Of a stretch of DNA of 64,000 nucleotides, positions 9,567 through 19,565 are shown in pieces. How positions within the stretch are numbered: position 1 is the stretch's first letter; every line of letters begins with the position of its first letter. Source of the DNA: Vibrio splendidus. GTDB taxonomy: Bacteria; Pseudomonadota; Gammaproteobacteria; Enterobacterales; Vibrionaceae. The stretch is from assembly GCF_024347615.1 (NCBI RefSeq), contig NZ_AP025509.1:434001-498000 (forward strand), in the 5' to 3' direction. Made by a program: the position numbers and the translations under genes. A model generated the notes under the pieces. It ran no database searches. It was not told the origin of the DNA and saw only the letters and a program-made list of their open reading frames with translations.

Positions 9567-11993
9567 CTAACTATGATTGGGCTGCCAGTTGACGACTTGT
9601 CCATTCGCCAATATAGCTTTGACCGACAGGGCTGCAATATCAATGTTATCGTGACGAAAGGTCTTGTTGGAGAAGTTGGCAATGATCTTACTCCCGTCAC
9701 TGAACTCGGTTTGTTGAACTTCGCCGCTTTTGTCTAACCAGTCGAAATCGACCAACTGTTTATCCCATAACTGTTCGTGCATCGGTTCAAAGCCATCTTG
9801 ATAGTGTTTGAGTGCTTTGATCCTTGGACTTGAACTTGATAAAGCTTCATCTCTGGTCAAGTGAACCATCGGTGGTGTGTTGTACAACATGGCGGTTAAG
9901 TCTCGTTCTGCTTGTACATTAGTGAACTTAAGGCTGTCTGAGTGCCAATGGTGCGTATTGATTACTTCATCATGGAAAACGGCTTGGTATAACGGAATTC
10001 GGTATTGAGGCGAAAACAGTAGCGACTTGTAGGGCTCTTTAACCTCGGCGGGTTTAAAGAAGAAGTCAGGCTTGTGGTCTGGATACCAACGACCCAAGTA
10101 ATAGGGAGATCGGCGATTCTCTTTCATGTCTTTATCTGTCCAGCCAAAACCAACCGTTTCTATGCCGTGCGCAAACGCGATGCCTTTTGTTGTTAGGCTG
10201 TTGCCGTCTTCAGATCCTAATACTAACGATGGTTGCTCGCTTAGCCACTGCATTCGGTTGTTGAAGGCAGAAAGCATATCCGATTCGTTTGTATCGCCAT
10301 TGCTGTTGCTATGACTCTTGTTATGACTATCTGTAGAGCCGCTGTAATCCTCACGTGCCATAGCGGTTGCATCAACATCTAAGAACAAGCTGTTGAAGTT
10401 GCCGAATTTCATAATGTCTTGAGCGCGCTGCTTTACGTAATCTAAATGGCAATTCGGATTGAGGTAGAATCCGTTACCTCGAAACCCTTTTTTTAGGCTG
10501 CCATCCGCTAGTTCAATGGCACAACTCTCACGCATCAGCTCTGGTAATTGAGCGGTTAGCCAGTTGTCGTTCAACTTCGCAGGAATGGCTGTGTTGTAGG
10601 AGTCATAGGTGCCGACCAGATATCCTGACTGTTTTGCCAGACCCACAGCGTTAGGTTGATAGAATGCTGGCATCCAATTATCGAATCCGAGCCAAAGTTT
10701 GCTTAAGCCTGCCTTATTTAGATTGGCGACCATATCTGAAGACAACGCTTGTCCCCAAGTGTCTGACGAGTTTAGGTAGGGGGAGGCGTGTTCAACCAAC
10801 CAATTTTTCTTATTCTGAGCTGCCACGTATTGAGCTTTGATCGTGTTGTTTTCGAGTGTCGCAGTACCGACTGGAAATAACACCTGCAACGACTGGCTAA
10901 TAGAGTCCAACAATAACTGTTTGTGGTACTGACTGAACCAATCTTTGCCCTTGGAGAGTGATGAAAGCTCTCTTTTTGCTTCCTTGGAAACGTTGAGTTT
11001 AGAGCCCTTTAGATACCAAGCTTTCAATCCCCACCAGTTACTCACATCTTGGACGCTTAATGGATCTTTACCAAACAAATAAACGTGGCTCGCGCCGATC
11101 AACTTACTCACATCTGGATTGCGCTTTTGCTTTGCTACAAGTGTTTCAGACTGGTCATTATCGATGCGCGAATCTCGGTATTGTTTGGCACCATCTAACC
11201 ACGAGTCTCCGAGGGTGATACGAACAATAAAAGGCTGTGACTGATTGAGCATCGTAAATTGGTGTGATGCCTTCATATCAATTTTTGTCTTTGTATTTGA
11301 GGAAGCATTAGAGGATGCATTTGAAAAGAGCAGTTGATTGTTGGTTGCATTGATCATCTGATAGCTAATGAAGTGGTTGTTCTGTTGTGCTGTCCAAAAA
11401 GGCATCTTTAGGTCTTGAGTGGTGTTGCTTCTAGAATGGTTGTCGACTAGATAACTACCCCAAAGCTTGTTATTTGTAGGTACACGCATGCCTTCGCTAA
11501 AAGGAAGAAATAGGGTCTGAGTTTGTTTTTCTGCAAGATCAAACCACGCCAACTCTACGAGCTGGTTACGTTTCACCTGTATATTTGAAGGGAAGCTGAA
11601 TTGAAAAGTGAGTTGATCTTGATTTAGTTCCGCCTCAACGTTTATCCCACTAGGTACTAAGGTCCAAGTTGCGGTCTTTGCCGAGTTAGATTTATCGGCA
11701 AGACCAATGACTAGATTCGTCACTTTCTGTGATTGGCTATCAACGGAGAGAGCGCCGCTGTTAACGCTTAAGCCGTTCCAATCTATCTCTAAAGTATTCG
11801 ATGAAATAGAGACGGTATTGTTGTTAGCACTGTTAGCACTGTTAGCGTTGTCGCGAATACTGCTGCCGCTAACGCTGCTATTACTGGTTAGCGTTATTTG
11901 GCTCGCTTGTGCATTGGATGAAAACAGACAAGCTGTTGTTAAAGCTACAATGGCACAAGTAGAAAGATTGAGTGGGTGACGTACGCTGAGCAT
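9567..11993 (-). CDS. putative secreted glycoside hydrolase-like protein, 808 aa
   Basis: Signal peptide at residues 1-30 (cleavage after SSNAQA), so periplasmic or secreted. A beta-rich N-terminal third (to ~residue 280) precedes a region that looks like a TIM-barrel hydrolase, with NSLFLDVDAT (Asp539/Asp541) and LVLGSEDGN (Glu595), which could serve as nucleophile and acid/base. The arrangement recalls GH101/GH129-type endo-alpha-N-acetylgalactosaminidases, but this rests on motif pattern only. Three Ser/Asn-rich low-complexity stretches are present. It lies 116 bp past vxrC in the same direction and could belong to the Vxr locus or have its own promoter. Alternative: a non-catalytic relative. 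Confidence 0.5.
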   Translation of the reverse strand: MLSVRHPLNLSTCAIVALTTACLFSSNAQASQITLTSNSSVSGSSIRDNANSANSANNNTVSISSNTLEIDWNGLSVNSGALSVDSQSQKVTNLVIGLADKSNSAKTATWTLVPSGINVEAELNQDQLTFQFSFPSNIQVKRNQLVELAWFDLAEKQTQTLFLPFSEGMRVPTNNKLWGSYLVDNHSRSNTTQDLKMPFWTAQQNNHFISYQMINATNNQLLFSNASSNASSNTKTKIDMKASHQFTMLNQSQPFIVRITLGDSWLDGAKQYRDSRIDNDQSETLVAKQKRNPDVSKLIGASHVYLFGKDPLSVQDVSNWWGLKAWYLKGSKLNVSKEAKRELSSLSKGKDWFSQYHKQLLLDSISQSLQVLFPVGTATLENNTIKAQYVAAQNKKNWLVEHASPYLNSSDTWGQALSSDMVANLNKAGLSKLWLGFDNWMPAFYQPNAVGLAKQSGYLVGTYDSYNTAIPAKLNDNWLTAQLPELMRESCAIELADGSLKKGFRGNGFYLNPNCHLDYVKQRAQDIMKFGNFNSLFLDVDATAMAREDYSGSTDSHNKSHSNSNGDTNESDMLSAFNNRMQWLSEQPSLVLGSEDGNSLTTKGIAFAHGIETVGFGWTDKDMKENRRSPYYLGRWYPDHKPDFFFKPAEVKEPYKSLLFSPQYRIPLYQAVFHDEVINTHHWHSDSLKFTNVQAERDLTAMLYNTPPMVHLTRDEALSSSSPRIKALKHYQDGFEPMHEQLWDKQLVDFDWLDKSGEVQQTEFSDGSKIIANFSNKTFRHDNIDIAALSVKAILANGQVVNWQPNHS

Positions 11994-12109
11994 ATCTAGA
12001 TTCCTTAAAGGGTAAGTACGGTCATTACACCCAAGTAGCGTTAGTGCTTTGTCACCTATATGTCTCTATTTTCTGCATTACCTAGTTTTTAATCTTCTTC
12101 TGAAAGCAT

Positions 12110-12934
12110 TCAATTAGAAAGGCACCGCGACACACGCTGCACATATTGGACTTCAATCGCGCCTTGGTATTCAAACATTTCAACCGAAGCACTCAAGTGT
12201 TTGGCATTAGTCCCTAGTGGGCTTTCTGTGGGAACGGGTGCTTGCGCTGTCTTGATTGGCACTTTGTAGCCTAACAGGTTGTAGTTCTCATCAAACCATT
12301 GCCAACTCACATTGGCGTTAGGGCAGTTGTCGATCACCTTCGGTGGCGTGATCACGATATGTGGTTCGCTGAGTTTACTTTCGAGTGTTAACCATCGCTT
12401 GCTGTTGTCTAAAGCGACAACAATAGGATAGTGGTTCGAACCTATCCTTAGTTGATAAACACCAGATTCGGGTTTGATAAACATTTCACTAGTCTCAATC
12501 TCTTGATACTCATTGTTAGAAGCGAGTTGTCCATCGAGAAGGATTTTACCTCTTGGGGAAGCCAGAGAGATAGGTTGTGTTTGGATTTTCGTGTCTTCAC
12601 TGAGTTGCTCTGCAGCGACTTTGATTTGATAACCTTGCGATGACAGGCCGTAGCGTCGAATGAAGCTAACTTGAATGTGATGTTTCGTCTCGGTGTCTTG
12701 TCTTAGTGAAGTTCCGCATTGAGTTTGACTCAGTATCTCTTGTTTAACTGGCAACCAAAGCTCGCTATCAAGTGTTTGTTGATTGAGTGCGATTTGAAGC
12801 TCTTGCCACGCGACTTGAGGTTGTTCATCAAGCAGAGATTGATACGTATGTTGCAATGGTGTGTTGGTAAACCAAGCGGCGTGACACGCAAACGGCAAAG
12901 CGCAGATCAACGCGATTAACGAAGTGACTCTCAT
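12110..12934 (-). CDS. vxrC: VxrC-like DUF2861 periplasmic protein, 274 aa
   Basis: Signal peptide (first 19 residues, ending CHAA), four mature-region cysteines, no catalytic motif. Sequence type and position match the DUF2861 family gene that follows vxrB in vibrios. The start codon overlaps the vxrB stop by one base (TAATG), so translation is coupled. The function of VxrC is not well defined; it is expected to be a periplasmic partner or output of the VxrAB system. Family assignment is from memory of the locus rather than a search. Confidence 0.75.
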   Translation of the reverse strand: MRVTSLIALICALPFACHAAWFTNTPLQHTYQSLLDEQPQVAWQELQIALNQQTLDSELWLPVKQEILSQTQCGTSLRQDTETKHHIQVSFIRRYGLSSQGYQIKVAAEQLSEDTKIQTQPISLASPRGKILLDGQLASNNEYQEIETSEMFIKPESGVYQLRIGSNHYPIVVALDNSKRWLTLESKLSEPHIVITPPKVIDNCPNANVSWQWFDENYNLLGYKVPIKTAQAPVPTESPLGTNAKHLSASVEMFEYQGAIEVQYVQRVSRCLSN

Positions 12935-13581
12935 TATGATTCCCCAGCTAAGCGGTAACCAACGCCGCGATGTGTTTCGATCTTTAGGGTTGGCAGCTTC
13001 TGGCGCAAGCGCAGTATGTGATTATCCACGGTTCGGGTACTTGGAAAGGCTTGATAACCCCAAATCTTATTGAGTAATTCATCACGATGAAACACACGAC
13101 TTTGGTTCTGAACAAACAAGACCAATAACTGGAACTCTTTAGGTTTTAACGTGATCGGGCTTTCATCCAAATAAGCGATTCGTTCAGACAAGCGGACTTC
13201 AATGTTGGCGTAATTTAGTTGGCTCACCCCTAACGGACGAAGTTGGGTAATGACTCGAGCAAGCAACTCCTCGTTTGAGAAAGGTTTAGTGACGTAATCT
13301 TTGGCACCTGCCATTAAGCCTTCTACGCGTTGCTGGACTTCCACTTTAGCGGTTAACACAATCACAGGAAGCGCTTTGAGGAGTAGCCAATTCGGCAGGT
13401 GTCGCAAGCTGTCACCGTCTTCGAGTTGTCGATCCAGTATCACTAGATCGGCGCGGAACCATTGCTTACTGGCACTCTCTGAATCCTTCGCCCAAAGGCA
13501 TGGGTAACCATTGGACTCAAAGAAGCTGACGAGGCCTTGTCCAAGCAGATGGTCGTCTTCAATCAGCAGTAGGGTGTTCAT
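12934..13581 (-). CDS. vxrB: VxrB-type OmpR-family response regulator, 215 aa
   Basis: Receiver domain (residues 1-115) with acidic pair Asp9/Asp10, phosphoacceptor Asp50 (VILDRQLEDG) and the VTKPF lysine loop; C-terminal winged-helix DNA-binding domain (residues ~120-213: LKPKEFQLLVLF, TRTVDNHILRLRQKL, THRGVGYRL). Its 5' end overlaps vxrA by 23 bases. In V. cholerae VxrB (also WigR) controls type VI secretion, biofilm and cell-wall genes; the context here is the same. Confidence 0.88.
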   Translation of the reverse strand: MNTLLLIEDDHLLGQGLVSFFESNGYPCLWAKDSESASKQWFRADLVILDRQLEDGDSLRHLPNWLLLKALPVIVLTAKVEVQQRVEGLMAGAKDYVTKPFSNEELLARVITQLRPLGVSQLNYANIEVRLSERIAYLDESPITLKPKEFQLLVLFVQNQSRVFHRDELLNKIWGYQAFPSTRTVDNHILRLRQKLPTLKIETHRGVGYRLAGES

Positions 13582-14968
13582 AAGCTATTTCCAAAATACA
13601 TCGGGTTGGGTTACGAAGAATAATGAGACGGCCATTCGCTTGTTTCATCAAGTGTTCGACAATAGTCAGGCCAATGCCCATGTTGTCTTGTCTGTGATTG
13701 ATATTCGGTGTTGCTCGAGATACAAACCGTTGCAGAAAAGAAGGGAAGTGACCTTCGTCTTGCACCTCAATCCTGAGCTTATCAGCGAGTTCTACCATGA
13801 CCAAAACCTCACCTATACCGTGCTGTTTAGCGTTCTTAATCAAGTTATCTAAGCAGATGGTTAGCCAGTAATACGGTAGGTTAAGTTCAGCATCACTTGA
13901 ATCACATTTATACTCGATATTGTGCTTTTCACATACATGATCGAGCCACTCTTCTAAGGAAGCGTTTTGCTTCAACAAAGGTTCTGACTGATCCGAACTT
14001 AGGTACACTTTACTGTTTTCGGTGAGCTGAGAGAGCCTTTGATAGTCGGATATTAAACGCCAAACCGCATTTTGAGTTTCATCAGAAAAGTCATCGTAGC
14101 GATTTCTAAACATCTCGACGGTTAGACCTAGGCTAGTAATTGGCGTGCGCAGTTCATGAGTAAGAAGCTGTAAAACGAACTGCCTCTCTTTTCGTTGCTT
14201 TGTTCTTAGGTATAAGACTCTACCGAGTCCGGAAATCAACGTTAACAGCAATGTAAAGATCAAGGTTTTCATGATCAGATTGTCATTGCTAGGCTCGCTT
14301 AAGCACACGTTGCTGTAACGAAAAGTACAGGTTTCACCCGTCAAAGATACCTCTTGTCGCTCTGCAATAGGTTGCCAAACATTTAAGGGAATGGCTTTCC
14401 AGCCTTGTTCGCCACTTAACCAAAGCACATCATCTTGTTGCCAAGCACGGTATCCACTGAGCAGTGCTTCTCTGCCTTGTGCGCTTAGGTTTTCTAGCTT
14501 GTTATATAAAGGGTGCTGAGGGTTGGTAAGACTCAAAAATGGGCGTATCTGCTCGGTCACATCTGGGTAAGCGGCTAAATAACGATCAGCAAAGCTGCCG
14601 CCGGCAGGGTGACGTTTGGAGTGTGCTGCGAACCAAATGGAATCCAATGCTTGTTGCTGACACAGAGCGAGCTCGAACTCGATGGCGTCATGTAATGAAG
14701 GGTTTTTGTTTTCAATTGCTCGGCAGTGATCGTGTATTGACGCTAACGCTGCGATGTCGTCCCAACTGAATTGGTTGAAATCAGGATAGCGGCTACGTTC
14801 ATGAAGCAGAACTTTCGGATACTGAGCCAACTCTTGTTGAGATACTAGGATTGGGGATGATTGCCAGCTCAGTTGATACAGGGTTTGCCACTTGTCTTGC
14901 AAACTTTGGGCATTGGCTAGAGTTGGGAGCCAAAAGATCAAGCAAAGGGCTAATGTAAACCTGCGCAT
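13559..14968 (-). CDS. vxrA: VxrA-type sensor histidine kinase with DUF3404 sensor domain, 469 aa
   Basis: Signal/anchor helix (residues 1-20), a periplasmic DUF3404 domain (to ~235), a second membrane helix (LIMKTLIFTLLLTLISGLGRV), HisKA with phosphorylated His271 (LLTHELRTPITSL), and an ATPase domain with N box (LDNLIKNAKQHG), a degenerate G1 box (VQDEGHFPSF) and GIGLTIVEH. DUF3404 is the hallmark of VxrA/WigK of vibrios. It is the first gene of vxrABC and is divergent from the PEBP gene. In V. cholerae the system senses envelope stress and affects virulence. Confidence 0.9.
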   Translation of the reverse strand: MRRFTLALCLIFWLPTLANAQSLQDKWQTLYQLSWQSSPILVSQQELAQYPKVLLHERSRYPDFNQFSWDDIAALASIHDHCRAIENKNPSLHDAIEFELALCQQQALDSIWFAAHSKRHPAGGSFADRYLAAYPDVTEQIRPFLSLTNPQHPLYNKLENLSAQGREALLSGYRAWQQDDVLWLSGEQGWKAIPLNVWQPIAERQEVSLTGETCTFRYSNVCLSEPSNDNLIMKTLIFTLLLTLISGLGRVLYLRTKQRKERQFVLQLLTHELRTPITSLGLTVEMFRNRYDDFSDETQNAVWRLISDYQRLSQLTENSKVYLSSDQSEPLLKQNASLEEWLDHVCEKHNIEYKCDSSDAELNLPYYWLTICLDNLIKNAKQHGIGEVLVMVELADKLRIEVQDEGHFPSFLQRFVSRATPNINHRQDNMGIGLTIVEHLMKQANGRLIILRNPTRCILEIAYEHPTAD

Positions 14969-15211
14969 CCAATCATTCTCGTTAAAAGTCGTGGGGCGAG
15001 TCTAAAGAGTTTTGGACGTGATTTGTAACCTGAATGTCAACAAGTGTTCCTTTAACAACAAATTGTCGAGTGGGTCATGTTTTATAAGAATAAGTTAAAA
15101 ATACAGTAAGTATCATTTTAATGGATTAAACTAGATAATTGTGTACTTATTGTCATTATTAAGCGGATGGAGGGGACTATACTGGGCTCATACCTAATCA
15201 GAGGAACCACC

Positions 15212-15745
15212 ATGAAAACACTCATTAAATCAGTATTGGCACTTAGTATCTTAACAGCTGGCTCGGCTCAGGCATTCGAATTAACGAGTAATGATATTCA
15301 AGAAGGTCACCCAATGGCGAAGACGTTTGAATATTCAAGTTGGGGTTGTGACGGCGAGAACTTGTCACCGCAGTTGATGTGGAAAGATGCTCCAACAGGA
15401 ACCAAAAGCTTTGCAATCACGGCTTATGATCCAGATGCACCAACTGAAAGTGGTTTCTGGCACTGGGTCGCGTTTGATATTCCAGCAACAGTGAGTGCGC
15501 TACCTCGTGGTGTCGACATCTCTAAAGTGGGTGGCAAAGAAGGCCGCATAGATTATGGAACGGTAGGTTTCGGTGGCGCTTGTCCTCCTGAAAAAGATGG
15601 CATGCACCGCTACCAGTTCACGGTTTGGGCATTGCCAACGGATAAGCTCAACCTAGACGAAAACACGCCGTCGGCTGTGGTTGGATTCACGTTAAACAGC
15701 ATGGCTTTAGGCAAAGCGAAACTGACTACAACTTACACACGTTAA
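15212..15745 (+). CDS. YbhB/YbcL-type PEBP-family protein, secreted, 177 aa
   Basis: Bacterial Raf-kinase-inhibitor-like/phosphatidylethanolamine-binding protein fold: WGCDGENLSPQLMWKDAP near the N-terminus, AYDPDAPT and FWHWVAFDIP in the core, and the GRIDYGTVGFGGACPP ligand loop. I chose the ATG at 15212 (AGAGGA seven bases ahead), which gives a clean signal peptide ending SAQA; the ORF opens 15 codons earlier without an RBS. Function of bacterial members is unclear. Monocistronic, divergent from vxrA. Confidence 0.88.
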   Translation: MKTLIKSVLALSILTAGSAQAFELTSNDIQEGHPMAKTFEYSSWGCDGENLSPQLMWKDAPTGTKSFAITAYDPDAPTESGFWHWVAFDIPATVSALPRGVDISKVGGKEGRIDYGTVGFGGACPPEKDGMHRYQFTVWALPTDKLNLDENTPSAVVGFTLNSMALGKAKLTTTYTR

Positions 15746-15784
15746 TAGCTTTATACACGTTAGTAATTGACACAAGCTAATAAA

Positions 15785-15815
15785 GCGACCAGTTATTGGT
15801 GCGAAAGCTGGTCGT
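15785..15815 (+). terminator. hairpin after the PEBP gene, weak terminator
   Basis: GCGACCAG pairs with CTGGTCGT around a GC-poor loop. Only a short T-stretch follows, so termination strength is uncertain. Confidence 0.45.
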
Positions 15816-15842
15816 TGATAATAAGTAAACAAGGGGGATGAG

Positions 15843-16655
15843 ATGAATCATCAATATCAAGTGACGATCTTTCGTGCAGAGCAGTTACAAAAACTGCGTA
15901 ATGTGAGGATTCTATCTCCTAGTATCATTCAGATCATTACAGGCAGTAAGCGCCTGTTTTGGAAAGACTCAGCGGCCGAACTCTCACATTCTGAGCTGTT
16001 ATTGTGTGAGGCATCAGCGTCATTAAGCTTTGAGAATATGCCCCACAAAGGGCGCTTCTTATCACGAGTGTTCAGCTTTCAATTCCAACCTTCTCAGGCG
16101 ATGCTTGATTTAAGTGAGGAACGCTCGAATGATCTGGGGCTGCCTAAAGTACAAGCGGATCGTAGCTTACAAGATTCACTCAATGCTCTGTTTTCCTTTG
16201 ATAGACAAAGCATGAGTAAAGAGACCCAGCAGTTTTGGTTGCAGGGCTTATACCAGCAATTAGCCGAAAAAGGGGTGTTGCATCGATTGTTTGTCAGTGC
16301 CAACGTCTCTTTTAGCCAAAAGCTCAGCCATTACCTTTCACATTCACCGGACGAGAAACATCCGTTAGAGTCGGTAGCAGAGCGCTTTGCGATGAGCCGC
16401 GCCACGCTTATCCGAAAATTGAAACTTGAAGGCATGCAATATCGAGAGGTTTTGGCTGAAGTTCGGTTGAGTCATGCGCTTTATCTGATGCAAAACGGAC
16501 AGCAGAATGTGGCGATGTTGGCTCAGTCTTGCGGTTATCAATCGGAAGGGCGTTTTAGTCAGCGCTTTAAAGGGAAGTTTGGTTTGTCGCCAAGTGAATA
16601 CATCAAAACCGTCGTCAGCAATACAGTCGCGAGCAATAAAGTCGCGACACCATAA
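15843..16655 (+). CDS. AraC-family transcriptional regulator, 270 aa
   Basis: The C-terminal 100 residues form the double helix-turn-helix of AraC proteins (PLESVAERFAMSRATLIRKLK, then NVAMLAQSCGYQSEGRFSQRFKGKFGLSPSEY). The N-terminal part (1-160) is a ligand/oligomerisation domain I cannot assign. RBS AAGGGGGATGAG precedes the ATG. Its target is unknown; it is convergent with the MFS transporter gene, with no room for a promoter between them. Confidence 0.9.
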   Translation: MNHQYQVTIFRAEQLQKLRNVRILSPSIIQIITGSKRLFWKDSAAELSHSELLLCEASASLSFENMPHKGRFLSRVFSFQFQPSQAMLDLSEERSNDLGLPKVQADRSLQDSLNALFSFDRQSMSKETQQFWLQGLYQQLAEKGVLHRLFVSANVSFSQKLSHYLSHSPDEKHPLESVAERFAMSRATLIRKLKLEGMQYREVLAEVRLSHALYLMQNGQQNVAMLAQSCGYQSEGRFSQRFKGKFGLSPSEYIKTVVSNTVASNKVATP

Positions 16656-16669
16656 CCATTCTGTTTGTC

Positions 16670-17863
16670 CTAAACGCTCACTTTTTTGTCTCGTGCTGCC
16701 AATGCAGCGAAAATCGTGCACGCAAATGCAACAGATGCGATCAGCAGAATGGGAACGCTCCAAGAATCGGTTTGAGCATGAAGCTTACCCACCAGCGTTG
16801 GACCTGTTGCCGCTAAAGCATAACCAATTCCTTGCGCCATACCCGACAGCGATGCGGCTTGGCTGCTATTCGATGTACGTAAGCCGACAAAAGAGAGCGC
16901 AATAATAAACGTAGAGCAGTTGGCTAATCCAAACAGTCCCACCCAAAAGATCGCAAACTCAGGCAAGTACAGCAGCCCAATCAATCCAATAAATACACTC
17001 GAAGTACAAAGCGTAATGAGCCATTGTTGGTTATCGCTTTTACCTAAGAACGGCAGTAACAGCAATCCCGGAACCATAGTCGAAAATTGTAGAAATCCGT
17101 AGATATAACCCGCATCGATTTCGCTGTAGCCAAGGTCGTTCAAGATCTGTGGAAGCCAGCCTGCCAAAGAATAGAAGGTAAATGAGTTCAGCCCAAGAGC
17201 TAGTGTCACTTGCCATGCAACGCCACTCTTGATCATCTTTTTCATCGGAATCGGCTTTTCTTGATGCTTGTTATTGGTCGATGAAGAAGAGCGTTTTCTG
17301 ATTTTAGGCAACCAGATCATCAGAGCTAATATTGGGAATATTAGGTTCATTAACAGCGCTAATTGCCAACCCGTTATCTTAAATAAGGTTAGATTTGAAA
17401 ACGGCACCATCAAACTTGAGCCTAACGTCGAACCGATGCCCATCGTAAAAATGTACAAAGAAGTGACTGTCGCAATACGAGTAGGGAAGCTAATTTTCAC
17501 TACAACGGGCAACAACACGTTACCAATCGCGATACCAAGTCCAATCATTACTGTGCCGATGTATAACGTCGGAATTGCTCCAAAAGAGCGCAGTGTAATA
17601 CCCGTAGTGATCAAAACTAAGCCTAAGAGCAGGCTAGGTTCTAGACCAATTCGTTGAGATATCTTGGTGACTAATGGTGAAAATAAGGCAAAAGTTAACA
17701 GTGGCAAAGCTGTTAAGAATCCAGCAGCCGACGACGTAAGGTTGAGGCCTTCCATAACCTGAGAAAGCACAGGAGCCAAGCTCGTAAAAGGCCCACGAAG
17801 GTTAAGTGCTAGGAATAGAATCCCTAACATGACGAAAATGCTATTACGAAGAGAGGCGCTCAT
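16670..17863 (-). CDS. CynX/NimT-type MFS transporter, 397 aa
   Basis: Twelve-helix major facilitator of the cyanate/nitroimidazole transporter (CynX/NimT) group: N-terminus with FLALNLRGPFTSLAPVLSQ and FLTALPLLTFALFSPLV, both typical for this family, and a charged central loop of ~25 residues (LPKIRKRSSSSTNNKHQEK). Substrate is unknown. It is divergent from the D-serine dehydratase gene (133 bp between starts), which raises the possibility of an amino-acid or detoxification link, but this is only positional. Confidence 0.85.
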   Translation of the reverse strand: MSASLRNSIFVMLGILFLALNLRGPFTSLAPVLSQVMEGLNLTSSAAGFLTALPLLTFALFSPLVTKISQRIGLEPSLLLGLVLITTGITLRSFGAIPTLYIGTVMIGLGIAIGNVLLPVVVKISFPTRIATVTSLYIFTMGIGSTLGSSLMVPFSNLTLFKITGWQLALLMNLIFPILALMIWLPKIRKRSSSSTNNKHQEKPIPMKKMIKSGVAWQVTLALGLNSFTFYSLAGWLPQILNDLGYSEIDAGYIYGFLQFSTMVPGLLLLPFLGKSDNQQWLITLCTSSVFIGLIGLLYLPEFAIFWVGLFGLANCSTFIIALSFVGLRTSNSSQAASLSGMAQGIGYALAATGPTLVGKLHAQTDSWSVPILLIASVAFACTIFAALAARDKKVSV

Positions 17864-17996
17864 AGGTTGTTCTACTGTTTGCTTATGAGAAGACGGGCTA
17901 GCCTACAGATCATTGAATGATTACACAAATACCGTTTAAATAGGTTTACTAATGACTGAACCAGCGTCGCGCGCGCTTTACCAAAAAAGGTAATCC

Positions 17997-19327
17997 ATGA
18001 CCATATTGAATATCCATAAACTCATCTCAGATTTCCCGTTACTTCAACAATTGATTGCATTGGAAGAAGTGGTTTGGTTTAACCCAAATGTGACGACTCT
18101 GGAGCGCGGTTTGCCTTATGTGGGTTTAGGCGAACAAGATATCCATGATGCGAGTTTGAGGTTACAAAGGTTTGCCCCTTATCTGGCGAAGGCATTTCCT
18201 GAAACTCATGTGACGAATGGCATCATCGAATCTGAGCTTATCGATATCCCTGCAATGAAGTTAGCATTAGAAGCTCATTATCAGCAGCCAATAAAAGGGC
18301 GCTTGATGATGAAGAAAGACAGCCATTTACCGATTTCAGGTTCAATCAAAGCGCGCGGTGGTATCTATGAAGTACTAACGCATGCCGAAAAGCTTGCCAT
18401 TGAAGCGGGGTTACTGTGTGAGAGCGATGACTACAGCAAGTTGCTTGAACCTGAGTTTCGTGACTTCTTCCAACAATACAGCATTGCGGTAGGTTCAACG
18501 GGTAATCTAGGCATGTCGATCGGTATCATGAGTGAAAATTGGGCTTTACTGTCTCTGTTCATATGTCGGCAGACGCGAGAGCTTGGAAGAAAAGTAAACT
18601 GCGAGAGCACGGTGTTAACGTGGTCGAGTATCAACAAGATTATGGCGTTGCAGTAGAACAAGGACGGAAAGAAGCGGAGCAAGACCCGCGTTGTTTCTTC
18701 ATTGATGATGAAAACTCACAAACACTGTTCCTTGGTTACTCTGTGGCTGGAGAAAGGCTCAAGAAGCAATTCGAGCAACAGGGGATTGTGGTTAATGAAC
18801 AGCATCCTTTGTTTGTTTACTTGCCTTGTGGTGTGGGTGGCGGCCCCGGTGGTGTTGCATTTGGATTGAAGATGGCTTTTGGTGATCACGTGCACTGTAT
18901 TTTTGCTGAGCCAACCCATTCGCCTTGTATGTTGCTCGGTGTTCATACCGGTTTGCATGATGAGATTGCGGTGCAAGATCTGGGTATCGATAACCTCACC
19001 GCCGCAGACGGTTTGGCGGTGGGTCGGGCTTCAGGTTTCGTGGGTCGCGCGATGGAGCGCTTGCTTGATGGTTATTACACATTAACCGATGAACGCATGT
19101 ATCAATTGCTAGGCGAACTGAACCAAGCAGAGGGTATTCAACTTGAACCTTCAGCGTTAGCGGGTATGCCAGGTGCGGTTTATGTTGAGCGAAATAGCGA
19201 ATACCTTGCTCGTCTACAAATTGATGAATCGACGCTAGCGAATGCAACGCATCTTGTGTGGGCGACTGGTGGAGGCATGGTGCCAGAAGAAGAAATGGCC
19301 GCTTACTTGGCGAAGTCATCGGTTTAA
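17997..19327 (+). pseudogene. dsdA: D-serine ammonia-lyase (dehydratase), disrupted by a one-base deletion
   Basis: D-serine to pyruvate and ammonia, PLP dependent. The first part (17997 to about 18534) and second part (from about 18535 in another frame, to 19327) together match the full family: PLP lysine Lys118 in [23 protein letters not shown], then [21 protein letters not shown], and the glycine loop [14 protein letters not shown]. The frame breaks in the bases encoding MS-(A-K-L)-GF: the sequence reads agtgaaaattgggc, where agtg-c-aaaattgggc would restore the frame and a ~443-residue protein, the normal length. Either a recent inactivating deletion or a sequencing error. If real, only a ~219-residue fragment is made. 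Confidence 0.88.
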
Positions 19328-19392
19328 CCCTAAAGATTTTATAGGCTAAGATTTTTTAAAATATCAGCGGTTAAAAAGATAAGTCATGATAG

Positions 19393-19428
19393 AAGAGTGT
19401 TGTTTATCGGTTGAACGCACTCTTTTTT
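19393..19428 (+). terminator. terminator after dsdA
   Basis: AAGAGTG (19393-19399) pairs with CACTCTT (19418-19424), followed by further T residues. Confidence 0.6.
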
Positions 19429-19565
19429 ACTCCTAAATCCAGTCGTTATTCAAACAATAACTTGCGCAGATCGTTATCCGAAACACACATTTTATAAATT
19501 AAGCTTCTTAGATGTTCTAACTATCAGTTAGGTTGAGTGGCATTCAACTTGATGGGGATTTAGCA

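Noticed and set aside
13511..13852. 113-codon ORF across the vxrA/vxrB overlap, plus strand
   Set aside because: Lies fully inside two confident genes on the other strand.
17268..17657. 129-codon ORF opposite the MFS gene
   Set aside because: Shadow of a membrane-protein gene, no RBS or family.
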